From contig JADLAF010000145.1 of assembly GCA_020848375.1 (NCBI GenBank), forward strand, positions 1 to 38,104: a stretch of DNA of 38,104 nt, in the 5' to 3' direction. Both the position numbers and the translations under genes were made by a program. The stretch is from Ignavibacteriaceae bacterium (GTDB lineage: Bacteria > Bacteroidota > Ignavibacteria > Ignavibacteriales > Ignavibacteriaceae). Below, piece by piece: positions 1 through 8,300 of this stretch. Under the pieces are notes generated by a model. It was not told the DNA's origin. It saw only the letters and a list, made by a program, of their open reading frames with translations, and ran no database searches. How positions within the stretch are numbered: the first letter of the stretch is position 1; each line of letters begins with the position of its first letter.

Positions 1-1
1 C

Positions 2-295
2 TCCGATTATTATAGCGGCGGTTATTACGGTGAGATATACGCAGGCGGCACTCTAGTAAAGTTAGGCAGCGGAATCACAAATCTGCCAACGAGAAAAACA
101 AAATTCAATAATCTTAATTTGCTTTTAAATAGTCCGGTTACTGAATTACTTACGGTTAGATTAACCGCAAGTTTAAAAAGCAATTCAAACCCGGATCAGT
201 TTGACGATACGCCGTTTGTTAAGGCGGTGGCAGAGTGTTATGTCTTTCAGGGCGCGGACACCAAAACAGCAGAACCGTATAAGATACTCAGATGA
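2..295 (+). CDS. 3' end of a probable virion structural gene (partial)
   Basis: The frame is open from base 2 and reads about 97 residues to a TGA at 293-295; the 5' end lies outside the window. The fragment is rich in Gly, Tyr, Thr and Asn near its start (SDYYSGGYYGEIYAGG) and has an alternating beta-like pattern (LTVRLTASLKS) near the middle, as expected for a beta-rich structural or spike protein. Its stop overlaps the start of the transglycosylase gene as ATGA, so the two are probably translated together. No family is recognised. The structural role is an inference from composition and position. Confidence 0.6.
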   Translation, partial: SDYYSGGYYGEIYAGGTLVKLGSGITNLPTRKTKFNNLNLLLNSPVTELLTVRLTASLKSNSNPDQFDDTPFVKAVAECYVFQGADTKTAEPYKILR

Positions 296-864
296 CAGTA
301 TATCAAAAAGTTAAAAGCTTTGAGCCGTTAATACGTAAGTACATCACAGTTTACTTTGAGATACTTACACCGGCAGAAAAAGAAGATTTAGTACGGCGGT
401 ATATGTCCCAAATATGGCAGGAGAGCCAGGGAAACAACGCGGCAATAGGTGACGGCGGCAAATCGTACGGCCTAGGACAAATTTATTTCCCGACGTTTAA
501 CGAAATAAACGCAAAGTATTTTAACTCTAAGTATAAACACGCTGATATATTAGGGAGCACGGCAGCAGCAGCAGAGCTTAATATACACTTTGGAATTTTG
601 GTTCTTAAGGAGAAGTACAAATCTTATGCAGCAAGTTTACCAGAATGGCCGGCGCGCTTGGATATGATGACCAGGCGTTACAATGGAAGCGGATCAAAGG
701 CAGAAAGCTATCTGCAAAAAGTTAAAAAGATTAACCGGGAACAGTTTCCGCCGGACGGTGGTCTTCATCCGGTTACGGCTCCGATCGTAGCCGGTGGCAG
801 TATGCTATCTGTTTTCCTTATTGCCGGACTTGCGGTTAGTTTTTTTTTAGGCGTTAATGGATAA
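292..864 (+). CDS. Phage-type lytic transglycosylase with C-terminal membrane anchor
   Basis: This 190-residue protein has the signature of an SLT/lysozyme-like fold: IWQESQGNNAAIGDGG, with the likely catalytic Glu at residue 44, followed by SYGLGQI (about 58-64) and a later RRYNGSG block (about 127-133), which match the three conserved blocks of soluble lytic transglycosylases. It should cleave peptidoglycan glycan strands. There is no N-terminal signal peptide. Instead, residues 167-187 form one hydrophobic helix, so the enzyme domain is tail-anchored. In membrane-containing phages such entry enzymes sit in the virion membrane; here that role is inferred. The gene overlaps its neighbours by 4 and 8 bases. 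Confidence 0.82.
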   Translation: MTVYQKVKSFEPLIRKYITVYFEILTPAEKEDLVRRYMSQIWQESQGNNAAIGDGGKSYGLGQIYFPTFNEINAKYFNSKYKHADILGSTAAAAELNIHFGILVLKEKYKSYAASLPEWPARLDMMTRRYNGSGSKAESYLQKVKKINREQFPPDGGLHPVTAPIVAGGSMLSVFLIAGLAVSFFLGVNG

Positions 865-1498
865 GTTTAACAACGTGGAATTTATGCGCGTATATAGTGA
901 CAGCGCAGTAAAAAAAGCTCCGCCGGTGGTTACGTGGACAGGTGAACAGGTAAACGGCTTAACCAAAACACAGTTAGCACACAAAATAGCCGCGTTACTT
1001 GGGAAAGAGGGTCAGACCTCAATCAGCTATAAACTAACTACCGGCGCGCGTTGGATTGTTGCGCGTATATACGCGTTTAACGATCCCGGCAAACCAACAG
1101 AAAAAAAAACGAGTGCAATGGATTACACCGAAATAAAAAAAACCTTTTCAGACCTTTACGATATGAAAGCCGCGCTTTTGGGTGAGGAGATAACATACCT
1201 TAAAAGCAAGATTCAGTTATTAACAGCAGAAAACACAGATTTAAAAAAACAGCTTGAGGATGAAGGGGGCGATCCGGGCGGGCTTGTAACACTATTTACA
1301 CAGTTGAGCAGCATGACAATGAATAACGCAAGATTAAAAGCGGATCACCGCAGCACACCGGGAGAGATTCCGCCGGATATACAGGCAGTCTTAAGCCGGA
1401 TCGATTACGCAAAACTTACTCCGGAGAAAATCCGGGAGCTTGCTGCAAAGCTTCAACAGGCAATTTCATTTTTTAATTTACCAATTAAGCAGGAATAA
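857..1498 (+). CDS. Element-encoded coiled-coil protein of unknown function
   Basis: The 213-residue product has no family I recognise. Residues 1-80 look like a small folded domain (MDKFNNVEFMRVYSDS then TARWIVARIYAF-like strands). Residues about 93-133 form a charged heptad-rich coiled coil (EEITYLKSKIQLLTAENTDL), followed by a Gly/Pro linker, and the C-terminus (about 170-213) is helical. It starts inside the end of the transglycosylase gene (8-base overlap), which suggests translational coupling. A structural or assembly role is only a guess from the coiled coil and the neighbours. Confidence 0.7.
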   Translation: MDKFNNVEFMRVYSDSAVKKAPPVVTWTGEQVNGLTKTQLAHKIAALLGKEGQTSISYKLTTGARWIVARIYAFNDPGKPTEKKTSAMDYTEIKKTFSDLYDMKAALLGEEITYLKSKIQLLTAENTDLKKQLEDEGGDPGGLVTLFTQLSSMTMNNARLKADHRSTPGEIPPDIQAVLSRIDYAKLTPEKIRELAAKLQQAISFFNLPIKQE

Positions 1499-1502
1499 CG
1501 AT

Positions 1503-1682
1503 ATGAATTTTTTGAAAGCAGTTCAGAGAGATAAAAAAGTTTCGACGGTACGCGCAAAGATGCGCCGGGCGGACAGCGCACGGAAAGCACTTTCACGCGA
1601 ATATGAAAGGGCGGTTAAAGCCGCCGCCGCGAAGCTTAAAAAGAAAAAGCCAAAAACCAAAGCCAAAAAGCGCAGACGTTAA
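1503..1682 (+). CDS. Small, very basic protein, possible DNA-condensing virion protein
   Basis: The frame is open upstream, but I chose the ATG at 1503. It lies just after the stop of the preceding gene, with an AGGA ribosome-binding motif about 9 bases upstream. The longer frame would overlap the preceding gene by 59 bases. The product is 59 residues with a helical middle (RADSARKALSREYERAVKAA) and an extreme basic tail ending KKKKPKTKAKKRRR. Such tails neutralise DNA in virions or nucleoids. That function is inferred from charge alone. It is the last gene before a strong terminator. Confidence 0.65.
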   Translation: MNFLKAVQRDKKVSTVRAKMRRADSARKALSREYERAVKAAAAKLKKKKPKTKAKKRRR

Positions 1683-1709
1683 AATTCCTCCGTGGCTACA
1701 TAAAAGGCC

Positions 1710-1744
1710 AAAAAGCCGGGTTTTTAATTAAACCCGGCTTTTTT
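1710..1744 (+). terminator. Rho-independent terminator of the element's plus-strand operon
   Basis: An inverted repeat with core arms GCCGGG (1715-1720) and CCCGGC (1733-1738), extended by A-T pairs on both sides, encloses a 6-base loop and runs into a T tract at 1739-1744. It lies 27 bases after the stop of the basic protein gene. The mirrored A and T tracts could let it work on both strands. Confidence 0.85.
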
Positions 1745-1810
1745 CGTTTAAGGGGGGGGTAATTACAGCAAAAAAATAATCAATTAGAGAGCGCAGGGGA
1801 GCAGATCACA

Positions 1811-1840
1811 CCCGGAGCCAGGGGGAAGTGTGGCTCCGGG
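1811..1840. repeat. Perfect 10-bp GC-rich hairpin between convergent genes
   Basis: CCCGGAGCCA (1811-1820) and TGGCTCCGGG (1831-1840) are exact inverted repeats with a 10-base loop. It sits 24 bases beyond the stop of the minus-strand gene, so it may act as that gene's transcription end or RNA stabiliser, but no T tract follows directly on either strand. In a single-stranded phage genome a hairpin like this could serve packaging or second-strand priming; that is speculation. Confidence 0.5.
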
Positions 1841-1863
1841 GAAAACAATGGCTTATAACAGGC

Positions 1864-2355
1864 CTATTTGTCTTTTAGCTGATTGAGGTAAACAGAGTTA
1901 TAAAAATCATTCACGGGAGAATAAAACATCACGAAAAAAGAATCATATGGCTTTAATACATATTCAGGGGCATAGTATTTTTTTATTTCATTGTGCAAAT
2001 AAACCACGTCAAAAACCACACCCGATAAACCCTGATACACCAAAAACAAAGCATTAAGGGCGTTTTGTTCTCTGCCGTGTAGTTTATCAAGTTTTACTTT
2101 TTTGTTGCCGGCAAACGTTTCTGATACTGTACAAGCAAACAAAGAATTATAAACCCGATCATATTGGGCTAAGTAATCCGTTACAACGTATTCTTTATCG
2201 TACGAGCGAAGCCGTTCAATTAGCGGCGAAGGGACACCAATTTCGCAGGGATTGCCGTATATGGCTTTAACAGAGTCAAGCAGAGCCAGGGCGGTTTTAT
2301 TTTGTGGCAGTATGGCCGCCGGGACCAGCAGTAAGACCAGGATAAGGGAGCGCAT
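1864..2355 (-). CDS. Secreted protein of unknown function carried by the element
   Basis: The 163-residue product begins with a clear signal peptide (MRSLILVLLLVPAAILPQ), so it should be exported. The rest is rich in Tyr and Phe, with Cys residues at about 37 and 74 that could pair. No family is recognised. A ribosome-binding site AAAGGTG lies 5 bases before the ATG. It is the only gene of the element visible on the minus strand, has its own upstream control region, and converges on the structural-type genes. That arrangement is typical of independently expressed accessory (lysogenic conversion or exclusion) genes; this role is inferred. Confidence 0.65.
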   Translation of the reverse strand: MRSLILVLLLVPAAILPQNKTALALLDSVKAIYGNPCEIGVPSPLIERLRSYDKEYVVTDYLAQYDRVYNSLFACTVSETFAGNKKVKLDKLHGREQNALNALFLVYQGLSGVVFDVVYLHNEIKKYYAPEYVLKPYDSFFVMFYSPVNDFYNSVYLNQLKDK

Positions 2356-2643
2356 TTTTTCACCTTTGTTTTTATTAGCACCGGTAAAATAAATGTTGAT
2401 AACTTGTGAACAAAAGGGTTTTTTTTCGGTTGTTGCTCGATATTTTTATCGTTTTGGCTCGATAAAAATATCGAACCTGCTCGATAAAAATATCGTTCCT
2501 ACTATATTATAACATAGTATAACAAACTATAAGTTTAAAACAAGCAGGGAAACTTTCAGTTTTTGCACTTTTAGCTTGCAAATAGTGAGATAATACTTTA
2601 AGTTTGTGATAAATAACGGCGGGAAATAGCTTTTAACTCTTAG
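2356..2643. promoter_or_regulatory. Non-coding control region of the element
   Basis: These 288 bases have no convincing frame. They hold three palindromes at 22-base spacing (2438-2495), an AT-rich block with repeated ACTATA/TATAGT-like words at 2500-2535, and a weak DnaA-box-like word TGTTGATAA at 2394-2402. The region lies between the start of the minus-strand gene and dif, the place expected for a promoter/operator, a replication origin, or both. Confidence 0.55.
2438..2495. repeat. Three palindromes CGATA-N4-TATCG at 22-base spacing
   Basis: Copies start at 2438, 2460 and 2482. Each has arms CGATA and TATCG around TTTT (first copy) or AAAA (second and third), and each is preceded by GCT. 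The exact 22-base period, about two helical turns, would place three dimer-binding sites on the same DNA face. They are likely operators for a repressor or iterons for a replication protein; which one cannot be told from sequence. Confidence 0.75.
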
Positions 2644-2671
2644 TTGTCGCATAATGTATATTATGTAAACT
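2644..2671 (+). other. dif: dif site (XerC/XerD recombination site) and right junction of the element
   Basis: Aligned to the E. coli dif site from memory, 22 of 28 bases match, including the uninterrupted 19-base core CGCATAATGTATATTATGT. The XerC-type arm is 2644-2654, the central 6 bases TGTATA are 2655-2660, and the XerD-type arm TTATGTAAACT is 2661-2671. It lies 12 bases beyond the stop of the first chromosomal gene. The minus-strand bias of the genes to its right fits a terminus position. A second copy is expected at the left end of the element, outside the window. Confidence 0.82.
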
Positions 2672-2683
2672 AAACTCACCCTG

Positions 2684-2884
2684 CTAAATCACCTTTGTCA
2701 CTCTCAGATAAATCAGTATTGCAACTAATAGAATCAGAATATTTCTCAAAATATTAGATTTTCTGACTACAAATTTCCTTCCCCTATTAATACTTAACTT
2801 TCGCTTTTTGCGCTCCTCGGGATCTTTAGCGGGATCGTAAAACCTTGGGGTATAAGAGTATGGTTTTATCCGGGGTTTTTTCAT
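2684..2884 (-). CDS. Small basic single-pass membrane protein
   Basis: This is a 66-residue product if read from the ATG at 2884, or 68 residues from the ATG at 2890. The first 45 residues are strongly basic and proline-rich (KKPRIKPYSYTPRF), and residues about 46-64 form one membrane helix (ILRNILILLVAILIYL). An N-in topology is likely. It follows the lipid kinase gene by only a few bases, so it is the last gene of that operon before dif. Function is unknown. The size and layout recall small conserved membrane proteins of this phylum, but I cannot name a family. Confidence 0.65.
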   Translation of the reverse strand: MKKPRIKPYSYTPRFYDPAKDPEERKKRKLSINRGRKFVVRKSNILRNILILLVAILIYLRVTKVI

Positions 2885-2895
2885 GAACATGGTGG

Positions 2896-3801
2896 TCAGT
2901 AAAGGAGAAAGTTTAGTTTTTGATGAGATACCCTTATTCGGATGTCATTTCCCTCAGCGGTAAGAAATTCTCCGTCTGCATGAATTGGAACGTTTTCCCT
3001 GGTAGATATATTTAGGTATTCTGACTTGATATAAGTTATCTCTTTCCTTTGTATATGATTTCCAATTATCGCTAACGGAAGTATTAGAAGCAATCTGGAG
3101 CGAGTACAGGGTCCAGCAATCATGATGTCTGCAAGACCATCATCAATCAAGGCCTGGGGAGTCAACTTAAAACCGCCTCCGGCTGTTGCTGTGTTCCCTG
3201 TTGTGATAAGCGTAAAATGACCAAATATCTCACTACCTTGATAGGAAACCGTTCCTTCGTATTGATTCAATTTAATAAGCGCCTTCAAGGTAGAATAAAG
3301 ATAAAGCATTAAACCACGTAATACCTTATTTTCTGAGCTAAGTTTACTAACTTCTGCATCAAAGCCGGCACCACAACTGCTAAGAAACTTCCGTGTTACA
3401 GAACTCTTTTGTGTTCCTGAAAGGTATGTTATTTCGAGAATATCATATTTTTTTGTTAAAATACTGAAATTCTTTAAGCCAAAGAATTTCTTAATATTAA
3501 TATCAAGCGAACGCCCAATATCATTGCCTGAACCTGCAGGTATTAATAAAAAAGGAATTTTCTCTCTGTCGGAAAACCCGTTTACAACCTCATTCATAAA
3601 TCCGTCTCCGCCAATTACGGTGAGGAAATCAAATTTTGAATGATCAATAACCGGGAATTTTTCAAAAAAATGCTTTGGCCTTTCTGAGAAAGCTATTTCA
3701 AAGTGAATCCCCAAAGAAATAAATTTTTGCTGAATTTCAGGAAGTATTTTTTTTGTATATCCTTTTCCAGAAACCGGATTTACGAGAAGTAGCGTCTTCA
3801 T
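2896..3801 (-). CDS. Diacylglycerol/lipid kinase family protein
   Basis: The 301-residue length fits the YegS/BmrU/DgkB lipid kinase family. Visible motifs are NPVSGKG near the N-terminus (8-14), VIGGDGFMNEVVNGF (62-76) with the GGDG nucleotide-binding signature at 64-67, and IPAGSGNDIGRSL, the second conserved catalytic-domain block. These soluble kinases phosphorylate diacylglycerol or related lipids at the inner face of the membrane, recycling them into phospholipid synthesis. The nearby pgsA supports a phospholipid role. The gene follows ftsY by 14 bases in one operon. Whether the substrate is diacylglycerol or another lipid cannot be told. Confidence 0.88.
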   Translation of the reverse strand: MKTLLLVNPVSGKGYTKKILPEIQQKFISLGIHFEIAFSERPKHFFEKFPVIDHSKFDFLTVIGGDGFMNEVVNGFSDREKIPFLLIPAGSGNDIGRSLDINIKKFFGLKNFSILTKKYDILEITYLSGTQKSSVTRKFLSSCGAGFDAEVSKLSSENKVLRGLMLYLYSTLKALIKLNQYEGTVSYQGSEIFGHFTLITTGNTATAGGGFKLTPQALIDDGLADIMIAGPCTRSRLLLILPLAIIGNHIQRKEITYIKSEYLNISTRENVPIHADGEFLTAEGNDIRIRVSHQKLNFLLY

Positions 3802-3815
3802 TATACCTGTTCTAT

Positions 3816-4754
3816 TTAGTTTCCGAAAATAGCATTCAGGTAAGAAACCGAATCAAAATTTTGCAGATCATCAATCCCCTCGCCCACTCCTATAAATCTG
3901 ACAGGTATCTTATATTTGGATGATATCTGAATCAATGATCCCCCTTTAGCGGTACCATCAAGTTTTGTGATGATAAGACCTGATACTTTAATAGCCTTGT
4001 TAAATTCTTCCATCTGAATGGTTGTATTCTGACCTGAATTGCCGTCGAGGACGAGAAAAACTTCATGAGGAGCAGAAGGTATAAGTTTCTTTATAACTCT
4101 TTCTATTTTTTTTAGTTCCTCCATTAGCTCAGTTTTGGTATGCAGCCGACCAGCCGTATCAATAAGAACTGCATCATAGTTATTCTTCATAGCGAATTCA
4201 ACAGTTTCAAAAACCACTGATGACGGATCTGCTTTTTCTTTTTGAATGATCTTTACTCCGGCTCTGTCAGCCCAAACTTCAAGCTGATTATTAGCAGCAG
4301 CACGGAAGGTATCACCAGCCCCAACAACAACCTTTAACCCTTCTTTTTTAAGATTGTTGGCAAGTTTCCCAATTGTTGTGGTCTTCCCTGCTCCGTTAAC
4401 CCCCATTACCAGGATGATCTTAGGTTTACTTTCAATAGCACGTAAGTCGTAGATCGAATCAGCACCGGTTTCATCAAGAATTTTAATACAAACATCTTTG
4501 ATGGTTGATATGAGTTCTTCTGAAGTCCGAGTTTTCGATCGCACAATTTTTTCCCGCACTGCGGTAATAATTCTATCAGTAGTCTCAGCGCCAAAATCAC
4601 TCTGTATAAGTTTCTCTTCCAGAGAATCTAAAGTAGTGCTGTCAAGAACAGCTTTGCCGGTAACTGCTTCTGTGATTGAATTAACAATTTTATCCCTGGT
4701 CTTACTCAGGCCGTCTTTGATCTTGGATAAACTAAAGTTTCCAAAGAAGCCCAT
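3816..4754 (-). CDS. ftsY: Signal recognition particle receptor FtsY
   Basis: The 312-residue SRP GTPase of the receptor branch docks ribosome-SRP complexes at the membrane for co-translational insertion. Residues 1-100 form the helical N domain. The G domain shows the P-loop GVNGAGKTTT (118-127), GDTFRAAANNQLEVWADR, DTAGRLHTK, and TKLDGTAKGG near the C-terminus. It lacks the long acidic A domain of E. coli FtsY, as in many other bacteria, and begins with MGFFGNF, a plausible membrane-touching segment. Its ATG lies directly next to the stop of pgsA with no gap, so the two are coupled. Confidence 0.96.
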   Translation of the reverse strand: MGFFGNFSLSKIKDGLSKTRDKIVNSITEAVTGKAVLDSTTLDSLEEKLIQSDFGAETTDRIITAVREKIVRSKTRTSEELISTIKDVCIKILDETGADSIYDLRAIESKPKIILVMGVNGAGKTTTIGKLANNLKKEGLKVVVGAGDTFRAAANNQLEVWADRAGVKIIQKEKADPSSVVFETVEFAMKNNYDAVLIDTAGRLHTKTELMEELKKIERVIKKLIPSAPHEVFLVLDGNSGQNTTIQMEEFNKAIKVSGLIITKLDGTAKGGSLIQISSKYKIPVRFIGVGEGIDDLQNFDSVSYLNAIFGN

Positions 4755-5303
4755 TTAATCTCTCTCCACAAATTCTTTTGCGCGGATACCATAGCCAATC
4801 AGTGAGACAAAAATCATCCCTATGCTTGCATAAAGGAACGAGCTATTTAGCAGGTGATCTTTTGGTATTCCATAAAGCACAATTAGTATATAAAAACAAA
4901 TAATAAGTACAGTTATTTTACCAAGCATATTTGAAGGTAAAACTTTCTTAATTCTTTTTGAAACCGCGAGTGCCGCGATAAGTATAAGAAAGTCACGCCC
5001 AAGCACAATCGCAGTTAAAGCAAGTGGAATTTCACCGAGCAGATAAAGTTTAAGAAAAATAGCAGAAACGCATATTTTATCCGCTAAGGGATCAAGGATT
5101 TTACCTAATTCTGTGATCTGATTAAACTTTCTTGCAAAGTAACCATCAAGTATATCAGTAACACCGGCGAAAAGGCATAGTCCGATAAGAATCATACGGT
5201 TCTGATCATAAACTGACTCATCCATTAGCAGCCAGAAAGGAACGGCCAGTAAAATTCTCAGCAAACTTAGAAGATTTGATATTTGCAGAAGCTCTTTTAT
5301 CAT
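4755..5303 (-). CDS. pgsA: CDP-diacylglycerol--glycerol-3-phosphate 3-phosphatidyltransferase
   Basis: The 182-residue membrane protein carries the complete CDP-alcohol phosphatidyltransferase signature DILDGYFARKF...G...DPLAD (residues 50-75), in which the Asp residues bind metal ions and the CDP-lipid. Several hydrophobic helices surround it. PgsA makes phosphatidylglycerol phosphate, the committed step to phosphatidylglycerol. Other enzymes of the superfamily share the motif, but the N-terminus (ISNLLSLLRILLAVPF) and the length are typical of PgsA. It lies between the subtilase gene (3-base gap) and ftsY. Confidence 0.9.
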   Translation of the reverse strand: MIKELLQISNLLSLLRILLAVPFWLLMDESVYDQNRMILIGLCLFAGVTDILDGYFARKFNQITELGKILDPLADKICVSAIFLKLYLLGEIPLALTAIVLGRDFLILIAALAVSKRIKKVLPSNMLGKITVLIICFYILIVLYGIPKDHLLNSSFLYASIGMIFVSLIGYGIRAKEFVERD

Positions 5304-5306
5304 AAT

Positions 5307-8300
5307 TTATCTGACAACGGTAAATTTTTCGATTTTTGAAGAAAGTTCATTTCCCTGTGAGTCTGTTTGAATAATCTTATAAAAATAGATTCCGCTTGGA
5401 ATCACTTTATCGTTGCGGTCCCGTAAATTCCAACTCAGTCCGCCGTTCCCATCTTTCTCAGTAAGTTCATTTATTGAAATACCATTTAATGAATAAATAA
5501 GAACTCTGGCCCTTTGAGGTAAGTTGGCAAACGTAATAATACTTGTTTTTTGTAATGAAGCAGGTGAGGGATAAACATAAACCTTAGATAAATCATCCGC
5601 AAAAGATGAAAGTATTACAATGCTTCCGGATTCGCTCAGCACCGGCAGATTTCCTGATGAGGCATCAGAAAAAAGGTTTTTAACCTGCAGTCGGTACTCG
5701 AGCCCCAAACTTCCAACGGGTTTAAATCCACGTGTGGACAAGAGAATTCTGGTTCGGGATGCATCTGAGTAGCGAATTGCAGAAATTCCGTTGACAGGTG
5801 AAAAAAGATAATTCTCCGCCCTGAATGCCTGAGAGCTGTCAACTGCATAGTTAAACTCAAGTTCTATGGTGTAAGGATCTATAATTTTAGAAGCAATGAT
5901 GTATAAACTGCCTGGCTGCGTGGCGGGTGTGTAAATAAACTTAATTGAATCAGGCATAATGGGCGCCCCGTAGTAGTCTGCAAACGACCGCCAGTTCAAT
6001 AAATTCGAATCACGAAACTCCTCTGAGAAACTTAAAAGGTAACTAAATTGATCGTATGAGGTTATTGACGAAATTCTGTTAACTGTGCCGTTTGAAAATA
6101 AAGTAAATACTTCGGGGTCAGGTATTGTAGTGCCAACTCTCTGCGAAAAGCTGACTTTAATACTATTTGACGTGACCATCTGAAAAGAAGTTACCTGCCC
6201 CGGAAAGTGATGGTAAACAGTGATATTTCCGGAATTATTTCCTGGAAGAAGTGACACATTCTTTGACACTGCATAAATATACGACTTACCTGCGACAACT
6301 GAATTATCACGATAAGTATTTCCATTTACTGAATCGATTTTTAATAAGGGCTGAGCAGCTTCACCCCGGAAAATATATACTAACCCTGAGGTATTTTTCC
6401 AGGTCAGAGTCACCGCGGAGTCAAGAGTGCTATTACCTTTTAAGGCAAATGGAATAACCGATGTGGAGAAAAATTCATAAAATCTTAAACTGTCCGCTTC
6501 AGGGACTGCAATTTCGACCAGTCCATTTTGATTGAGATCACCAGTAAATACAAAATTTGTATTAATGCCATCCCTGTAAAAGATAACTTCACTTCCACTG
6601 GTTTGATATTGCAAAATGTATGCATAAGGGAATGCAAAAAGAACAAGTTCATCTTTCCCATCAGCATTTAAATCATCAAACTTAAGGGTATTATATGCTT
6701 TTCTTGAAAATAAATTAAATTCACCGGAAGGATCAACGAATGCCTGATCAAGATGAACAAGTAAACTTCCCGGGAGATACGAAAAAACAATAAGCCGGTG
6801 AAATTTGGCAATATCAAGTTCCGGGACTGATTGAAGAAGCAATGCAAAATCCTTTATTCCGTCTCCGTTAAAATCACCAGTCGCCAGATAGGCAGAAGAT
6901 GAAAGAAAACCAGTCGAAAAAGAAAATTCAGGTTTGGGAACTGCCGTGTTGTTTATAATCTGAAATACCATAACATCACCGTCACTATCAGTCATGATGA
7001 GATCGTCAATGCCATCGCCTGTTACATCGCCGGTAACTGCTGCCGGATAGTCAAAAACGTTACCTCCAAAGCCATATGGACTGAAATTCTTAAATTGCGA
7101 TACTGAATCGAGACCTCCTGCTGCATTGAATCTTGTAATAAAACCTGTAGTGTCATCTGCAATGAAGAAAACTTCAGTCTTCCCGTCAAAATCTATATCT
7201 TTCGCAAAAACTGGCCAGGATTTTGAATTCTCCCGTTTGACAATATCTTTGAATGTAGAAGAAGATGCTGATTCTTGTTCGAGTACATATCCATCACGTC
7301 CCCAGTTTGCGAGTATATTTTTCTTCCCGTTAGAATTAAAATCACCAAAATCTTTTATTATTCGTTCGCTGAGGGAGTCTGTAAGAATAAGTCCGGAAGA
7401 AGTTAAAGTATATAAGAATGTTTTTGATAAATTCCGTAAATCTGAATAAAACACCTGATTTGAGCTGCTAACTGAAACCGGTTCTTCGTACAATGCTCCT
7501 GTTGGCAATGAATAACTGAGTTGAGTATATTCTTTCAAGTTAAAAGCAGACAAGGTTTTTATTCTGAAATAATTACCTGCTGAGTCTTTTACTGTAGAAG
7601 ATAGCCCGGCAACATTTATTATCTCATAATAAATTTCGTAGATTTTATTAAATTCAGTAAAACCGGGAGGCGTAAAACCATAATGAAGACGTTTAACAAA
7701 GAAATTATTTTGCGTGAACGCATCTAATGATACTGATGAAAAAACTGTGGTACCCTCTTCACGATAATACATTTTTACTATTGTGGGTTCTGGCGTATAA
7801 AATGCACTTACAATTGAAGAACTGTTACCGTAATAGGCCGGAAGAATTGAAACCAAATCACCTGTAGGCAGAGTGCTGCTTTTTCTGAAATTTACTCTCT
7901 CCTCTAAAAATAATCCATTAGACTGAAGCATTTTCAATCGTAGTGTATAAACAGTATCAGCCATACTTCCCATGGTTAAAGTAAAAATGTTCTCTCTTAA
8001 AACCTGAGCAGATGAATAAGGAATTAATTCTGTCCAGGAATCCGGATTAAGACCGATTCCTAATGACAATGTATAATTTCTGAAATTTGGTGACAAAACA
8101 GTGGCAGTAATAATGAGCGTATCATTGATAACTGAATGATCCTGTAACGGGAAGTCAAACTTGACAATACTGGCACCAAGCTGTGATAATGCTTTTAACA
8201 GATTTAAACGTCCCGATCCGCTGCGCAAATCCCAACCCGGCTCTCCTAAATCATCTGCTGATGATTTAATGATCTGTTTCACCTCCTCGTTAGTAAAATT

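Larger units (their letters stand above)
1683..1863. other. Short non-coding stretch between convergent element genes
   Basis: Besides the terminator at 1710-1744, this stretch holds a run of eight G at 1752-1759 and a perfect 10-base hairpin at 1811-1840. No open frame of note is visible. Confidence 0.6.
1..2671. mobile_element. Right end of a probable dif-integrated prophage (Xer-dependent element)
   Basis: This stretch carries short, overlapping plus-strand genes with a phage flavour (a transglycosylase with a membrane anchor, a coiled-coil protein, a tiny basic protein), then a terminator, one opposing gene and a control region with periodic palindromes. It ends at a dif-like site, beyond which housekeeping genes begin. 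No integrase, capsid or replication gene is visible, but the element continues past the left edge of the window. That it is viral is an inference from gene order and protein types. Integration by host XerC/XerD at dif is known for filamentous phages such as CTXphi and for other Xer-exploiting elements. It could instead be a decayed remnant or a plasmid-like element. Confidence 0.6.

Noticed and set aside
1440-1502. Extended start of the small basic protein at 1440
   Set aside because: It would overlap the preceding gene by 59 bases; the ATG at 1503 follows that stop directly and has an AGGA motif at good distance.
2394-2402. DnaA-box-like word TGTTGATAA
   Set aside because: A single copy with one mismatch to the consensus; too weak alone to call a replication origin.
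7126-7449. Plus-strand open frame inside the subtilase gene
   Set aside because: The minus-strand reading has clear repeats and motifs throughout; the plus-strand product has none.
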